Assembly: GCA_963783355.1 (NCBI GenBank) | Contig: CAWANF010000001.1 | Location: 868,001-932,000 of the forward strand | Origin: CAWANF01 sp963783355 | GTDB taxonomy: Bacteria; Bacteroidota; Rhodothermia; Balneolales; DATFMH01 | Reading direction: 5' to 3' | Length of the DNA stretch: 64,000 nt | Shown: piece after piece, positions 34,276 to 42,363 of the stretch | Layout: the number at the start of each line of letters is the position of its first letter | Position numbering within the stretch: the stretch's first letter is position 1 | Notes under the pieces: model-generated | Databases searched by the model: none | Told to the model about the DNA's origin: nothing | The model's input: only the letters and a program-made list of their open reading frames with translations | Program-made: the position numbers and the translations under genes

Positions 34276-35838
34276 ATGCGTAGAGCAGGGGATTACGGGG
34301 TTAGTCTTAGGCATATCTTTTATGTTGTTTTAGCGCTTACAACATTTACTTCCTGTTACGATTATAAGACAGTGTCCCGTGAAATCACACCGGCAGATTA
34401 TTCGGAAACACTCAATCATGAATCACCATATTTAAAAGCTCATATGCATGATGGGAGTGTATTTATTTTACATGCCTGGAGTGTGGATTCGCTGGATCAT
34501 TTTGTTAAAGGTTCCGGAATACAGTTCAACTTTAACCGGGAACCCGTTAATAAAGGAAATTTCACGATCCCTATAGATTCAGTATCCGTTTTTGAAACCA
34601 ATATGCTGCATCAGTCTGGTTCGATAATAGCACTTTCGGTGATAACCGGTGTGTCTGTTGCTATTACTACGGCATGTATTGCAAACCCCAAAGCTTGTTT
34701 TGGTTCATGTCCGACATTCTATGTTACGGACGGACATCATATGGTTTTACAGGCTGAAGGGTTCTCCTCCAGTATCGCTCCGAGCCTGGAAGCGACAGAT
34801 GTCGATGAACTGTATCGTGCACACCCGACCGGTAAAACGGTAAATATTGAAATGACGAATGAAGCCTTAGAAACACACGTTGTTCGTTATGTTAACCTTT
34901 TAGCGGTTAAAAAGTCAGGGAATGAATGTGTATTCAAGGATATGGATGGAAATTACTGGAGATCAGATAAAATTGTAGCTCCTGATTCATGCACGGGCCC
35001 CGAAGGGTCAATCCTTAAAAAAATTATCGCTTTCGACGGGAATGAACGTTACAGCCTGGCCGATTCTTCCTATCTCGACACTAAAGAACATCTGGACTTA
35101 TGGTTTAATCACGTTTCCAAAGGTAAGAACGGTATCGTTATAGCCAGCCGACAAACGTTGTTATCAACCTATATTTTATACCAGGCCCTGGCTTATATGG
35201 GTAACGATGTCGGGAACTGGTTTACAAAATTAAGTAATAATGAGGCCGGGAAAAGCAATCTTTCAGGAATGTTGGGAAAAATAGATGTATTGGTGCAAGA
35301 CAGTACCGGCAATTGGGTTCAGGTTGGAACCGCCGGAGAACATGGCCCATTGGCTACTGATACCTATTTGGTGCCACTGCCGGCCCAAATAAAAAAGGGG
35401 CCATTGCACGTACGAATCAGAATGACAAAAGGAGACTGGCGCATCGATTACCTGGCATTGGCAAGTCTGAATGGAAAAGTGAATCCAATCCGGATACCGC
35501 CATCAGTTGTGCTTAAAGACAAAAGAAAAGATACAAAAGCTTTTGCAGATCTCACCGATTTTAAGAAAAAGCTGATAACATTTCCCGGTGACAAATACAC
35601 ATTAGAATATCGTTTACCGGAGACAGCCGATCATTATGAACTGTTTTTGCAAAGCCATGGATATTATCTCGAATGGATGCGAAAAGAGTGGATGCATGAA
35701 GAAAGTCATCAGAAACTGGTTCAGTTATTATTCAATCCTTTTACGATGCTGATGGATTTGGCACCGGTGTATAAAGAAGTTGAAGGGCAAATGGAGGAAC
35801 AATTCTGGAATAGTCGTTATGCACACCCGTTTAAATAA
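34276..35838 (+). CDS. Lipoprotein of unknown function with CFGSCPTFY motif
   Basis: A 520-residue protein with a lipobox (TTFTSC, Cys near 27) and a strong ribosome-binding site GGAGGA (34262-34267) 8 nt upstream. A hydrophobic patch (SGSIIALSVITGVSVAITTAC) near residue 120 precedes ACFGSCPTFYVTDG, whose Cys-Phe-Gly-x-Cys-Pro core resembles the DUF6438-type motif and may form a disulfide. The rest is beta-rich with two similar-looking domains and no catalytic motif. The downstream lipoprotein gene overlaps by 20 bp, so the two form an operon. I do not recognise a named family. Confidence 0.6.
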   Translation: MRRAGDYGVSLRHIFYVVLALTTFTSCYDYKTVSREITPADYSETLNHESPYLKAHMHDGSVFILHAWSVDSLDHFVKGSGIQFNFNREPVNKGNFTIPIDSVSVFETNMLHQSGSIIALSVITGVSVAITTACIANPKACFGSCPTFYVTDGHHMVLQAEGFSSSIAPSLEATDVDELYRAHPTGKTVNIEMTNEALETHVVRYVNLLAVKKSGNECVFKDMDGNYWRSDKIVAPDSCTGPEGSILKKIIAFDGNERYSLADSSYLDTKEHLDLWFNHVSKGKNGIVIASRQTLLSTYILYQALAYMGNDVGNWFTKLSNNEAGKSNLSGMLGKIDVLVQDSTGNWVQVGTAGEHGPLATDTYLVPLPAQIKKGPLHVRIRMTKGDWRIDYLALASLNGKVNPIRIPPSVVLKDKRKDTKAFADLTDFKKKLITFPGDKYTLEYRLPETADHYELFLQSHGYYLEWMRKEWMHEESHQKLVQLLFNPFTMLMDLAPVYKEVEGQMEEQFWNSRYAHPFK

Positions 35839-36397
35839 GCTATCATTAATCATAATGCCGGTATTCTTGTTTTCGTCATGTGCTACCGTTCATGCACCGA
35901 ATGGCTGGCTGCCGCCGGGAGCTAAAACGTTGCAAACAGAAGCTTATGGCAGCTGGGTAAATATCCGTATTTCAAATACAGATACCCGATTCGAAGATTA
36001 TCAGCTGTCGGGAGAATTTATTGCTGTTTCAAATGATTCCGTTTTTGTGTTAAATCAAAACCAATTGATTGCAGTATCAATTGATAATATTCAAAAAGCC
36101 AGATTGGTCGAGTATAATTCACACGCAGGTGAACTTGGTCCGTTGGTATTGTTAGGAGCTCTGTCAACTGCCTCTCATGGTTTTTATTTATTATTAACAG
36201 CGCCGCTTTTATGGATATTGGGTGGCAGCCTGGCCGTTTCCAGTCGTTCGCGTGATCCCATTCTCGATTATCCAAAACATTCATTTTCAGAAATGAGGAA
36301 ATTTGCCCGTTTTCCTCAAGGTTTGCCCAAGAATCTGAATCACAATGCCCTGAAGTCCAAACCTTTTGAAGAAAGAGAAGTTGGTGTACGGTATTAA
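35819..36397 (+). CDS. Small lipoprotein, operon partner of the 520-residue lipoprotein
   Basis: A 192-residue protein from the ATG at 35819, which gives a clean lipobox (VFLFSSC, Cys near 19). The longer frame from 35780 only adds residues that spoil the signal peptide. The start overlaps the 3' end of the upstream gene by 20 bp. The mature protein has a beta-rich first half (YGSWVNIRISN, SGEFIAVSNDSVFVLN) and one central hydrophobic segment (about 115-150). The family is unknown. The tight overlap implies a common function with its neighbour. Confidence 0.65.
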   Translation: MHTRLNKLSLIIMPVFLFSSCATVHAPNGWLPPGAKTLQTEAYGSWVNIRISNTDTRFEDYQLSGEFIAVSNDSVFVLNQNQLIAVSIDNIQKARLVEYNSHAGELGPLVLLGALSTASHGFYLLLTAPLLWILGGSLAVSSRSRDPILDYPKHSFSEMRKFARFPQGLPKNLNHNALKSKPFEEREVGVRY

Positions 36398-36663
36398 TGC
36401 CGTCTTGTTTATAAAAAGCAGCAGGTATGCCAGGGGATTCTTTTCCTTAATGCGGGTGGTTTAAAAAATCGATTTCGTAACATTTTTAATCCAATTGATT
36501 TGGGATTCCCGGCAAGTATAAATTGGATAGTTTAACTACCACTGATTTATAATACCGCAACATTTTTCCCACGTAAATGTTCATATCGATTCAAAATAAA
36601 TAATTACATATTCATTATGAATCGAATTTATGGAGGTAACTGCAATTTATGTTAGGCGAAATA

Positions 36664-37293
36664 TTACGGTATCTTGTTGGCCATTACCGGTTGAATCGGT
36701 TGAGGAACCACATTGCTGATCGGTTTGATGGTTTTCAAATAGGCGAAAACCGCAGCTAATTCATCGTCACTCATCGCATTAATACCTTCTGCAATGGAAT
36801 TCATAGGTGGCAGCAACGGCCTGGTTCCATCCATTCCCTGAAATTTCTTTTCCCGGATAGCCTTAAAAAATTGTTCCTGAGTCCAGTTGCCAATGCCGGT
36901 TTCATCCGGAGTGAGGTTGGCAGCGAATGAAATTCCCCAGGGACCATCCCAAACGGTCAAATCGTTGGTAACAGCAAGGCCTTTTCCTTCTATTTCGGAA
37001 CGATTGACAGGTAAAGCTGGTGAACCTGCAGGATGGCCGGAAAGAATCCTTGTTGTATCGGGTACCGGTCCCATTGCGGTCATTATTTTCGGCGTATGAC
37101 AATCGTTACATCCTCCTATTGTTACAAGATGCCTTCCCCAGGCAACCTGATTTCCAAAACCGCCAAAATTCGTTTTGGCAGCGACAGACATTATTTGTGA
37201 CGTTTTTTCGTTTGTCGATTTCTTTTGATTACAGCCGGAAAAAGCGAAAAACAAGAGAACAGCGTATAGAGAGAGCCATGTTTGTTTTTTCAT
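36664..37293 (-). CDS. Cytochrome c lipoprotein
   Basis: A 209-residue lipoprotein (lipobox FAFSGC, Cys21) with one heme-attachment motif CNDCH (62-66) in IGGCNDCHTPK. The sequence through LTVWDGPWGISFAANLTPDETGIGNWT is typical of class I cytochromes of the alcohol-dehydrogenase/diheme-like group with an extended loop. A probable axial Met lies in PLLPPMNSIAEG. The short length and single CxxCH suggest one heme. It is likely on the periplasmic face, passing electrons to a terminal oxidase or reductase. It is transcribed alone. Confidence 0.8.
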   Translation of the reverse strand: MKKQTWLSLYAVLLFFAFSGCNQKKSTNEKTSQIMSVAAKTNFGGFGNQVAWGRHLVTIGGCNDCHTPKIMTAMGPVPDTTRILSGHPAGSPALPVNRSEIEGKGLAVTNDLTVWDGPWGISFAANLTPDETGIGNWTQEQFFKAIREKKFQGMDGTRPLLPPMNSIAEGINAMSDDELAAVFAYLKTIKPISNVVPQPIQPVMANKIP

Positions 37294-37816
37294 AATACAA
37301 ACGGTTAAGAGTTTAAATACCTGGTCAGGTAAGAGAGTATAGTATTGAACTATTATTTGAATGTATATTCGGAAAACTGATAGAGCAACAGTTTGAAAGT
37401 TAGATTCCTATAACAAATAATAACAGTAATTTGTAAAGTTAATTTTAACGGAAATGCTTGAGCGAGGCATTTTGGATAATGCTGGTGATATATAAAAAGT
37501 AGGCTGACAGGGGGGCTTATAAATGAGGTTGCGGGAGGAATAGCTAAGAATCGGCTTAATGTATGAATCCAGGAATTATAATAAGAGATGACATATAATG
37601 AGATTATTTTACTTTATAATGAATTTTTGGGATTGAAAACAAATCTGGAATATAACAGAAGGATGGGCTCGAAATGTTAGTAAAAAAACAGGTATCTATC
37701 CAGTTAAATCCTATGAATCGAATACAGCGCCTTTCACACATTTAAGTTAATTTGCAGCTTAAATCAGGCGCCGCATTGATCCATAGTTCTTAAATCTCCG
37801 GATATTAGAGAAAGGT
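37294..37816. other. Long AT-rich gap without a gene
   Basis: No ORF, RNA gene or terminator is recognisable in these 523 bp between two minus-strand genes. Low-complexity A/T stretches and a small run of G (37510-37515) are the only features. An older gene may have been lost here. Confidence 0.5.
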
Positions 37817-38809
37817 TTAAACCAGGGTAAAGGAATCCGAATACCGGGTAATAAGGTTAATTTCTTCATCCGTTAATGTAAAGCTCATAGCCTGGACATT
37901 GTCTTTTACCTGTTGCGCATTACGTGCCCCTGACAATACGCAGCCGATTCCTTCCTGATTGGCAGTCCAGTTTAGTACTAATTGTGCCAATGTAGCATTG
38001 TGCTTTTCTGCAATCGGTTTGATTTTATCCAGTAAGTCATTGGCTCGCTTAATGTTTTCATCGCTGAAATAATTGTTGTTTTTACGGGTATCGTACCCGG
38101 TAAACTTATGCCCGGGTTTTATCTTACCCGTTAGTAAGCCACGTTGCAATGGACTATATGGTAATATTTGCATTCCTGCTTTTATGGCTTGCGGAATTAC
38201 ATCATCTTCTATTTTACGGTTGATCATACTGTATGGGACTTGGTTTGAGGCCAGCTTTACGGTCTTCAAAGCTTCTTCAACCTGCCCGGCGGAATAATTA
38301 CAGACTCCGGCAGCACGAATTTTACCTTCCTGCATAAGTTCTGCGACGGCTTCCATGGTTTCAGCGATTGGAGTTGCAGGATCTGCCCAGTGAATCTGGT
38401 ATAAATCGATATAATCGGTTTTCAGTCTCCTGAGACTGTCCTCGCATTCCTTTTTAACCCGTTCTTTGGATGCCCACTTGTAAATTTTTATGGGATTTCC
38501 TCTATTATCTTCACTGTCGAAGTAGAATGTTCCATCATTGCTTTCCCAGTTCAAACCGTATTTTGTGAGAATTTGATATTGATCACGGGGAATGCCAGTC
38601 ATTGCTTTAGCTACAATTTCTTCACTTCTCCCAAGACCGTAAACAGGGGCCGTGTCAATAGAGGTCATGCCAAGATCAAAAGCAGTGCGAACGGCATCAA
38701 TTCCTGTCTGTTCTTCCGTTCCACCCCACATCCATCCACCAATGGCCCATGCGCCGAATGCAAGAGGAGTAACTTTTATATCTGAATTTCCGAGTTTTCT
38801 TAATTCCAT
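37817..38809 (-). CDS. Aldo/keto reductase
   Basis: A 330-residue NADPH-dependent aldo/keto reductase of the (beta/alpha)8 superfamily. The catalytic tetrad is visible: Asp52 and Tyr57 in SIDTAPVYG, Lys83 in LTKYG and His in YQIHWAD (near 139). NYSAGQVEEAL and LPYSPLQRGLLTGK are conserved strand/loop motifs, and the C-terminus ALVLNWTANQEG... binds NADPH. It resembles YajO/YghZ-like enzymes. The substrate is unknown. An AraC-type regulator fossil lies divergently upstream. Confidence 0.88.
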   Translation of the reverse strand: MELRKLGNSDIKVTPLAFGAWAIGGWMWGGTEEQTGIDAVRTAFDLGMTSIDTAPVYGLGRSEEIVAKAMTGIPRDQYQILTKYGLNWESNDGTFYFDSEDNRGNPIKIYKWASKERVKKECEDSLRRLKTDYIDLYQIHWADPATPIAETMEAVAELMQEGKIRAAGVCNYSAGQVEEALKTVKLASNQVPYSMINRKIEDDVIPQAIKAGMQILPYSPLQRGLLTGKIKPGHKFTGYDTRKNNNYFSDENIKRANDLLDKIKPIAEKHNATLAQLVLNWTANQEGIGCVLSGARNAQQVKDNVQAMSFTLTDEEINLITRYSDSFTLV

Positions 38810-38961
38810 TTCTGTAGTCAGTTTTATTGTCCATTATTCCATTCAATAATCATTTGATAGTAAAGGTAATGAATGGAGCTGTGAATATTTTGGTAATGTA
38901 AATTTATAGAATCTGAATTTTTAAATACTTGTACATTTCCATTAATCTCAGGTAATAATTA

Positions 38962-39414
38962 AAGAAGAAGCAACGATATAAACAGTTCGAACCCCTGATC
39001 AATACATCCCTGAAAGCAGATACCTTGCCCCATCCGCTTCATAATCCTAATTATTTTGAACTCGTTTACATCGAGAAAGGTTCAGGTATTCATATTGTTA
39101 ACGGGAAAGAGCTCCCATATCAGCAAGGATACCTGTTTCTGTTAGGAACTGATGATATGCATGAATTCAGATTTCAAAAAAAGAGCAGGCTCATTATTCT
39201 TTGAATTATATAGGGATATTCTTTAAGAAAAAATGGGATTGACCTTAAGTGATTACATCAATCAGTACCGGTTGCGGCTGGTGGATTGAAGGTTAAAATA
39301 TGGAAAGAATCCCGTGAAACAGGTTGTGATCGATTTTGGGTTTGTGATGAAAGTCATTTCAATAAATTTTTTAAAAAACATAAAGGGATAACTCTCTTTG
39401 CTTTCAAAGAATAA
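38962..39414 (+). pseudogene. Decayed AraC-family regulator
   Basis: The first frame (38962-39204) reads YKQFEPLINTSLKADTL, then FELVYIEKGSGIHIVNGKEL, an AraC N-terminal cupin domain. It has no start codon and stops at a TGA. A second segment encodes GLTLSDYINQYRLRLVD, and a third, in another frame (about 39310-39414), reads DESHFNKFFKKHKGITLFAF, the C-terminal AraC helix-turn-helix with its DESHFNxxFKKxxGxTxxxF signature. The central part, including most of the first HTH, has been deleted. The gene lies between the aldo/keto reductase and the Gfo/Idh gene, a common setting for AraC regulators of such enzymes. Confidence 0.85.
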
Positions 39415-39474
39415 TGTGCAAAATGCTAATCTGAGTTCAGGGATTAATTTTTGCAAGAACAGGATGTGTTGAAG

Positions 39475-39672
39475 TTACCTGGAAGTTTTGAAATATCGTA
39501 GATAATATCTCGCTATGAACAGTGACAGAAAGATTGTAAATCCTGCAACAGCAAAAGCAATTCGCCATGTGGGTCCGGTTGAAAGGCTATGCATGAGCGC
39601 ATAAAATGAGAAGAGGACCATTCCCGGTGCAAAAAAAGTTATTCGATTGTTTCTTTTTCTATGAGACGCCAT
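39475..39672 (-). CDS. Small two-helix membrane protein
   Basis: A 65-residue ORF, starting at the ATG at 39670-39672 (MASHRKRN). The frame extends to 39690, but the longer N-terminus is less likely. Two hydrophobic segments (about 14-30 and 38-58) separated by a short polar loop are followed by a basic end (YYLRYFKTSR). No family was recognised. Confidence 0.45.
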   Translation of the reverse strand: MASHRKRNNRITFFAPGMVLFSFYALMHSLSTGPTWRIAFAVAGFTIFLSLFIARYYLRYFKTSR

Positions 39673-39865
39673 AATGGAATAAATTATCAATTAATAATTC
39701 ATATTTAGCCACCCATCGGTAAGAGCATGATTTATAGTCGTTAGTATTTATATTAAAAAAACGGGCAGAAATGCCAATAAAATGGAAAAAAATTGATTAA
39801 GTTTTGTTTTTGTATTTATAAAGAAGAAATCTATAATTCTAACAGCTAATAAATAATAGAATAAG

Positions 39866-40912
39866 ATGAGGACGATTAATTCAGCAATCATAGGATATGG
39901 TCTGGCGGCAAAAGTATTTCATGCTCCGTTTCTTCATACGAATCCAGGTTTTAATCTTAGCAAAGTACTGGAACGACATAGTGAGGAATCCAAAAAAGAT
40001 TACCCTACGGTGGAGGTGGTCAAAACAACCGAAGCATTGCTGGACAATGATTCGGTTGACCTGGTTGTCATTACGACTCCGAATCAATTTCATTTTCCAT
40101 TAGCGAAACAGGCTCTGTTATCAGGCAAACATGTCGTCATCGACAAACCCTTTACTGTGACGACTTCGGAAGCGGACGAGTTAATTAAAATCGCCAGGGA
40201 AAATAATTTGGTTTTAAGCGTTTATCAAAACCGCCGGTGGGATGGTGATTACCTTACGGTCAGGAAAATTCTTAAAGAAGGCTATATCGGCGACCTGGTG
40301 GAATATGAATCCCATTTCGATCGCTTCCGCAATTATTTAAAACCAGATGCCTGGCGGGAAGGGGATGCACCGGGCAGCGGTCTTTTTTATGACTTGAGTC
40401 CGCATTTGATTGATCAATCCCTGCAGTTATTCGGCTACCCTGAAGAACTATTCGCCGATATCAAGACACAACGTGACGGAGGTAAGACCGATGATCAGTT
40501 TGAATTGATATTATTCTACAATAAGTTAAAAGTAACACTTAAAGCAGGTTTGCTGGCTAAAGAACCCGGGCCACGGTTTCGGCTGTATGGAACACAGGGT
40601 TCTTTTGTAAAATACGGAGAAGACCCTCAGGAAATTGATTCTAAAGGAGGGATGTCACCTCTGGATCCAAACTGGGGAATCGATGACAAAACCCAATGGG
40701 GGACATTAAATACCGAAAAAAACGGGATTCATTTCCGGGGAAAAATCGAAACGTCGCGTGGCTGTTACCAGAAATACTATGAAAATATTTATGATGCCAT
40801 CGTTCACCAAAAAGAGCTCAATGTGAAACCGGAAGAAGCCCGGGATGTTATCAAAATTATTGAACTGGCCTTCCAGAGCAACCGGGAGAAACGGACAGTG
40901 AAGTTTAGTTGA
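39866..40912 (+). CDS. Gfo/Idh/MocA-family oxidoreductase
   Basis: A 348-residue NAD(P)-dependent sugar or polyol oxidoreductase. The Rossmann motif IGYGLAAKVFHAPFL lies at residues 9-23, VVIDKPFTV (near 91) supplies the conserved Lys, and SGLFYDLSPHLIDQSL (near 172) includes the catalytic His. The YEYESHFDRFRNY region and FHAP opening fit the YdgJ/YvaA-like subgroup. The decayed AraC gene upstream may once have controlled it. The precise substrate is unknown. Confidence 0.88.
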   Translation: MRTINSAIIGYGLAAKVFHAPFLHTNPGFNLSKVLERHSEESKKDYPTVEVVKTTEALLDNDSVDLVVITTPNQFHFPLAKQALLSGKHVVIDKPFTVTTSEADELIKIARENNLVLSVYQNRRWDGDYLTVRKILKEGYIGDLVEYESHFDRFRNYLKPDAWREGDAPGSGLFYDLSPHLIDQSLQLFGYPEELFADIKTQRDGGKTDDQFELILFYNKLKVTLKAGLLAKEPGPRFRLYGTQGSFVKYGEDPQEIDSKGGMSPLDPNWGIDDKTQWGTLNTEKNGIHFRGKIETSRGCYQKYYENIYDAIVHQKELNVKPEEARDVIKIIELAFQSNREKRTVKFS

Positions 40913-40919
40913 AAAATTA

Positions 40920-41048
40920 AACACGAATGACGCGGATTGTACTAATTTTCGCAGAGTTAGTTATGGATGCAAATCCACAATTTTCGAATGCTTAATTTAA
41001 TCATACCAATTATTCGTGCAAATCCGCCTCTTCCGCGTTGTCCGTGTT
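40920..41048. repeat. Long inverted-repeat element (MITE-like)
   Basis: The left arm AACACGAATGACGCGG (40920-40935) pairs 13 of 16 with CCGCGTTGTCCGTGTT (41033-41048). Between the arms, TGCAAATCC and ATTCGTGCAAATCCGC repeat parts of the same theme. The arms carry the ACACGGAT...CGCGGATT type of words often seen in dispersed intergenic palindromes of FCB genomes. No ORF lies inside. Confidence 0.6.
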
Positions 41049-41134
41049 CTATCTTTCAGTCTGAATCACGCCTGACTGCAGGCCGGGATTTAGCAGATTA
41101 ACGGATAGCTCAGAAATAACTCTTAACACTAACC

Positions 41135-42085
41135 TCATTCCAGTGGAATTCGCTTTTTGTTCTGTTCCAGCCATTGTTCGAAAGACTGCAGTTTGGGATT
41201 TAATTCTCTGGTTTCATCAACATTCCGTATTCCGCAGAAATAATCATTAAAATCACGATAGAACTGGAACATGTTGCCAAGGTCATCCGCACCGGGAAAG
41301 CCAAAACCCCGAAAAGTTTCCGGTGTAATTTCATTGTAGACCACTTTTTTACCTAATGCTTTGCTCAAAGCAGACGCCATTTCATTTCCTGTGAGATGTC
41401 CGCCTGCAATCCCAACAGTTTTCCCGATATAATCACTTTCTCTTTTAAAAATTCCATAGGCGCAACGACCGATATCTTCCACAGCGATACCCGAAAGTGG
41501 TTTGTTTCCCATAGGAAAGGTGATGGCGAGCTGTCCGTCCGGACCCGGTTTCGGTCCCATTCCGAAATGAATGAGGTTATCCCAGTAAAAGGATGCCAGC
41601 AGGAATGTGGTCGGAACGCCAAGATCTGTGAAAAAATGATTCGCCTCGCCTTTACCATCGAAGTGCGGGACTTTATATTTTTCCATAAGCGTGGGCATCC
41701 GGTTATCACTTAGAGGAATCCATTTGCGTGTATCTTCGAGCGTGGACCAGATGACATGTTTTAGTCCCGCAGCTTTGGCGGCTTCAGCCATATTCGAAAC
41801 TTGTTTAATCTCTTTTTCAGGAGAAAAATGTTCCCAGTAATTGGTGACACAAAAAGCACCATAGGCATCTTTGAAAGCATTTTTGAGACTCTCAATATCA
41901 TCAAGATCTGCGGTAAAGATTTCAGCACCGTTCCGGGCGAGGGCTTTTGCGTTATCCGATTGAGGGTTACGAGTGACCGCGCGAACCTGGAATGCACTGT
42001 TGGAATCACTCAGAATAGCACGTGCAAGTCCACCACCCTGAGCACCTGTTGCGCCTATAACTACGATTGTCTTTTTTGAAGCCAT
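41135..42085 (-). CDS. NmrA-like NAD(P)-binding protein
   Basis: A 316-residue atypical short-chain dehydrogenase of the NmrA/HSCARG family. The glycine motif GATGAQGGGLARAI (9-22) binds NAD(P). RNPQSDNAKALA and TADLDDIESLKNAFKDAYGAFCVTNYWE are family features, and VIWSTLEDTRKW appears near 112. The usual Tyr-x-x-x-Lys catalytic pair is absent, as in NmrA, so it may sense NADP(H) redox state rather than catalyse a reduction. It is single-gene and convergent with the Gfo/Idh gene across the repeat element. Confidence 0.8.
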   Translation of the reverse strand: MASKKTIVVIGATGAQGGGLARAILSDSNSAFQVRAVTRNPQSDNAKALARNGAEIFTADLDDIESLKNAFKDAYGAFCVTNYWEHFSPEKEIKQVSNMAEAAKAAGLKHVIWSTLEDTRKWIPLSDNRMPTLMEKYKVPHFDGKGEANHFFTDLGVPTTFLLASFYWDNLIHFGMGPKPGPDGQLAITFPMGNKPLSGIAVEDIGRCAYGIFKRESDYIGKTVGIAGGHLTGNEMASALSKALGKKVVYNEITPETFRGFGFPGADDLGNMFQFYRDFNDYFCGIRNVDETRELNPKLQSFEQWLEQNKKRIPLE

Positions 42086-42363
42086 AATTACCTCGTATTT
42101 AGGGTAAGAGACAAAAAGAGTCGAATATCTCTCACCGTTTTATTGCTACATTTTTTTGTCCGGTTACACGCCGGATTCATATTATCCTCAAAGTTAACAG
42201 GTAATTAAATACCAAATAATTTAATATGAAAATATATTTTCTTAAGATTTTCAAACCATGTTTAACAGAATCCATCAGATTTATTTTAAAGTAGTTTCCA
42301 GTCGGGACTTTTTTAATCCTGTCACCATATCGTTATTCTTACTTTTTCCGTAATTTAGACTCC

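Noticed and set aside
37294..37816. Hidden RNA gene in the long AT-rich gap
   Set aside because: No signature of RNase P, tmRNA, SRP or tRNA, and no hairpin with a T-run.
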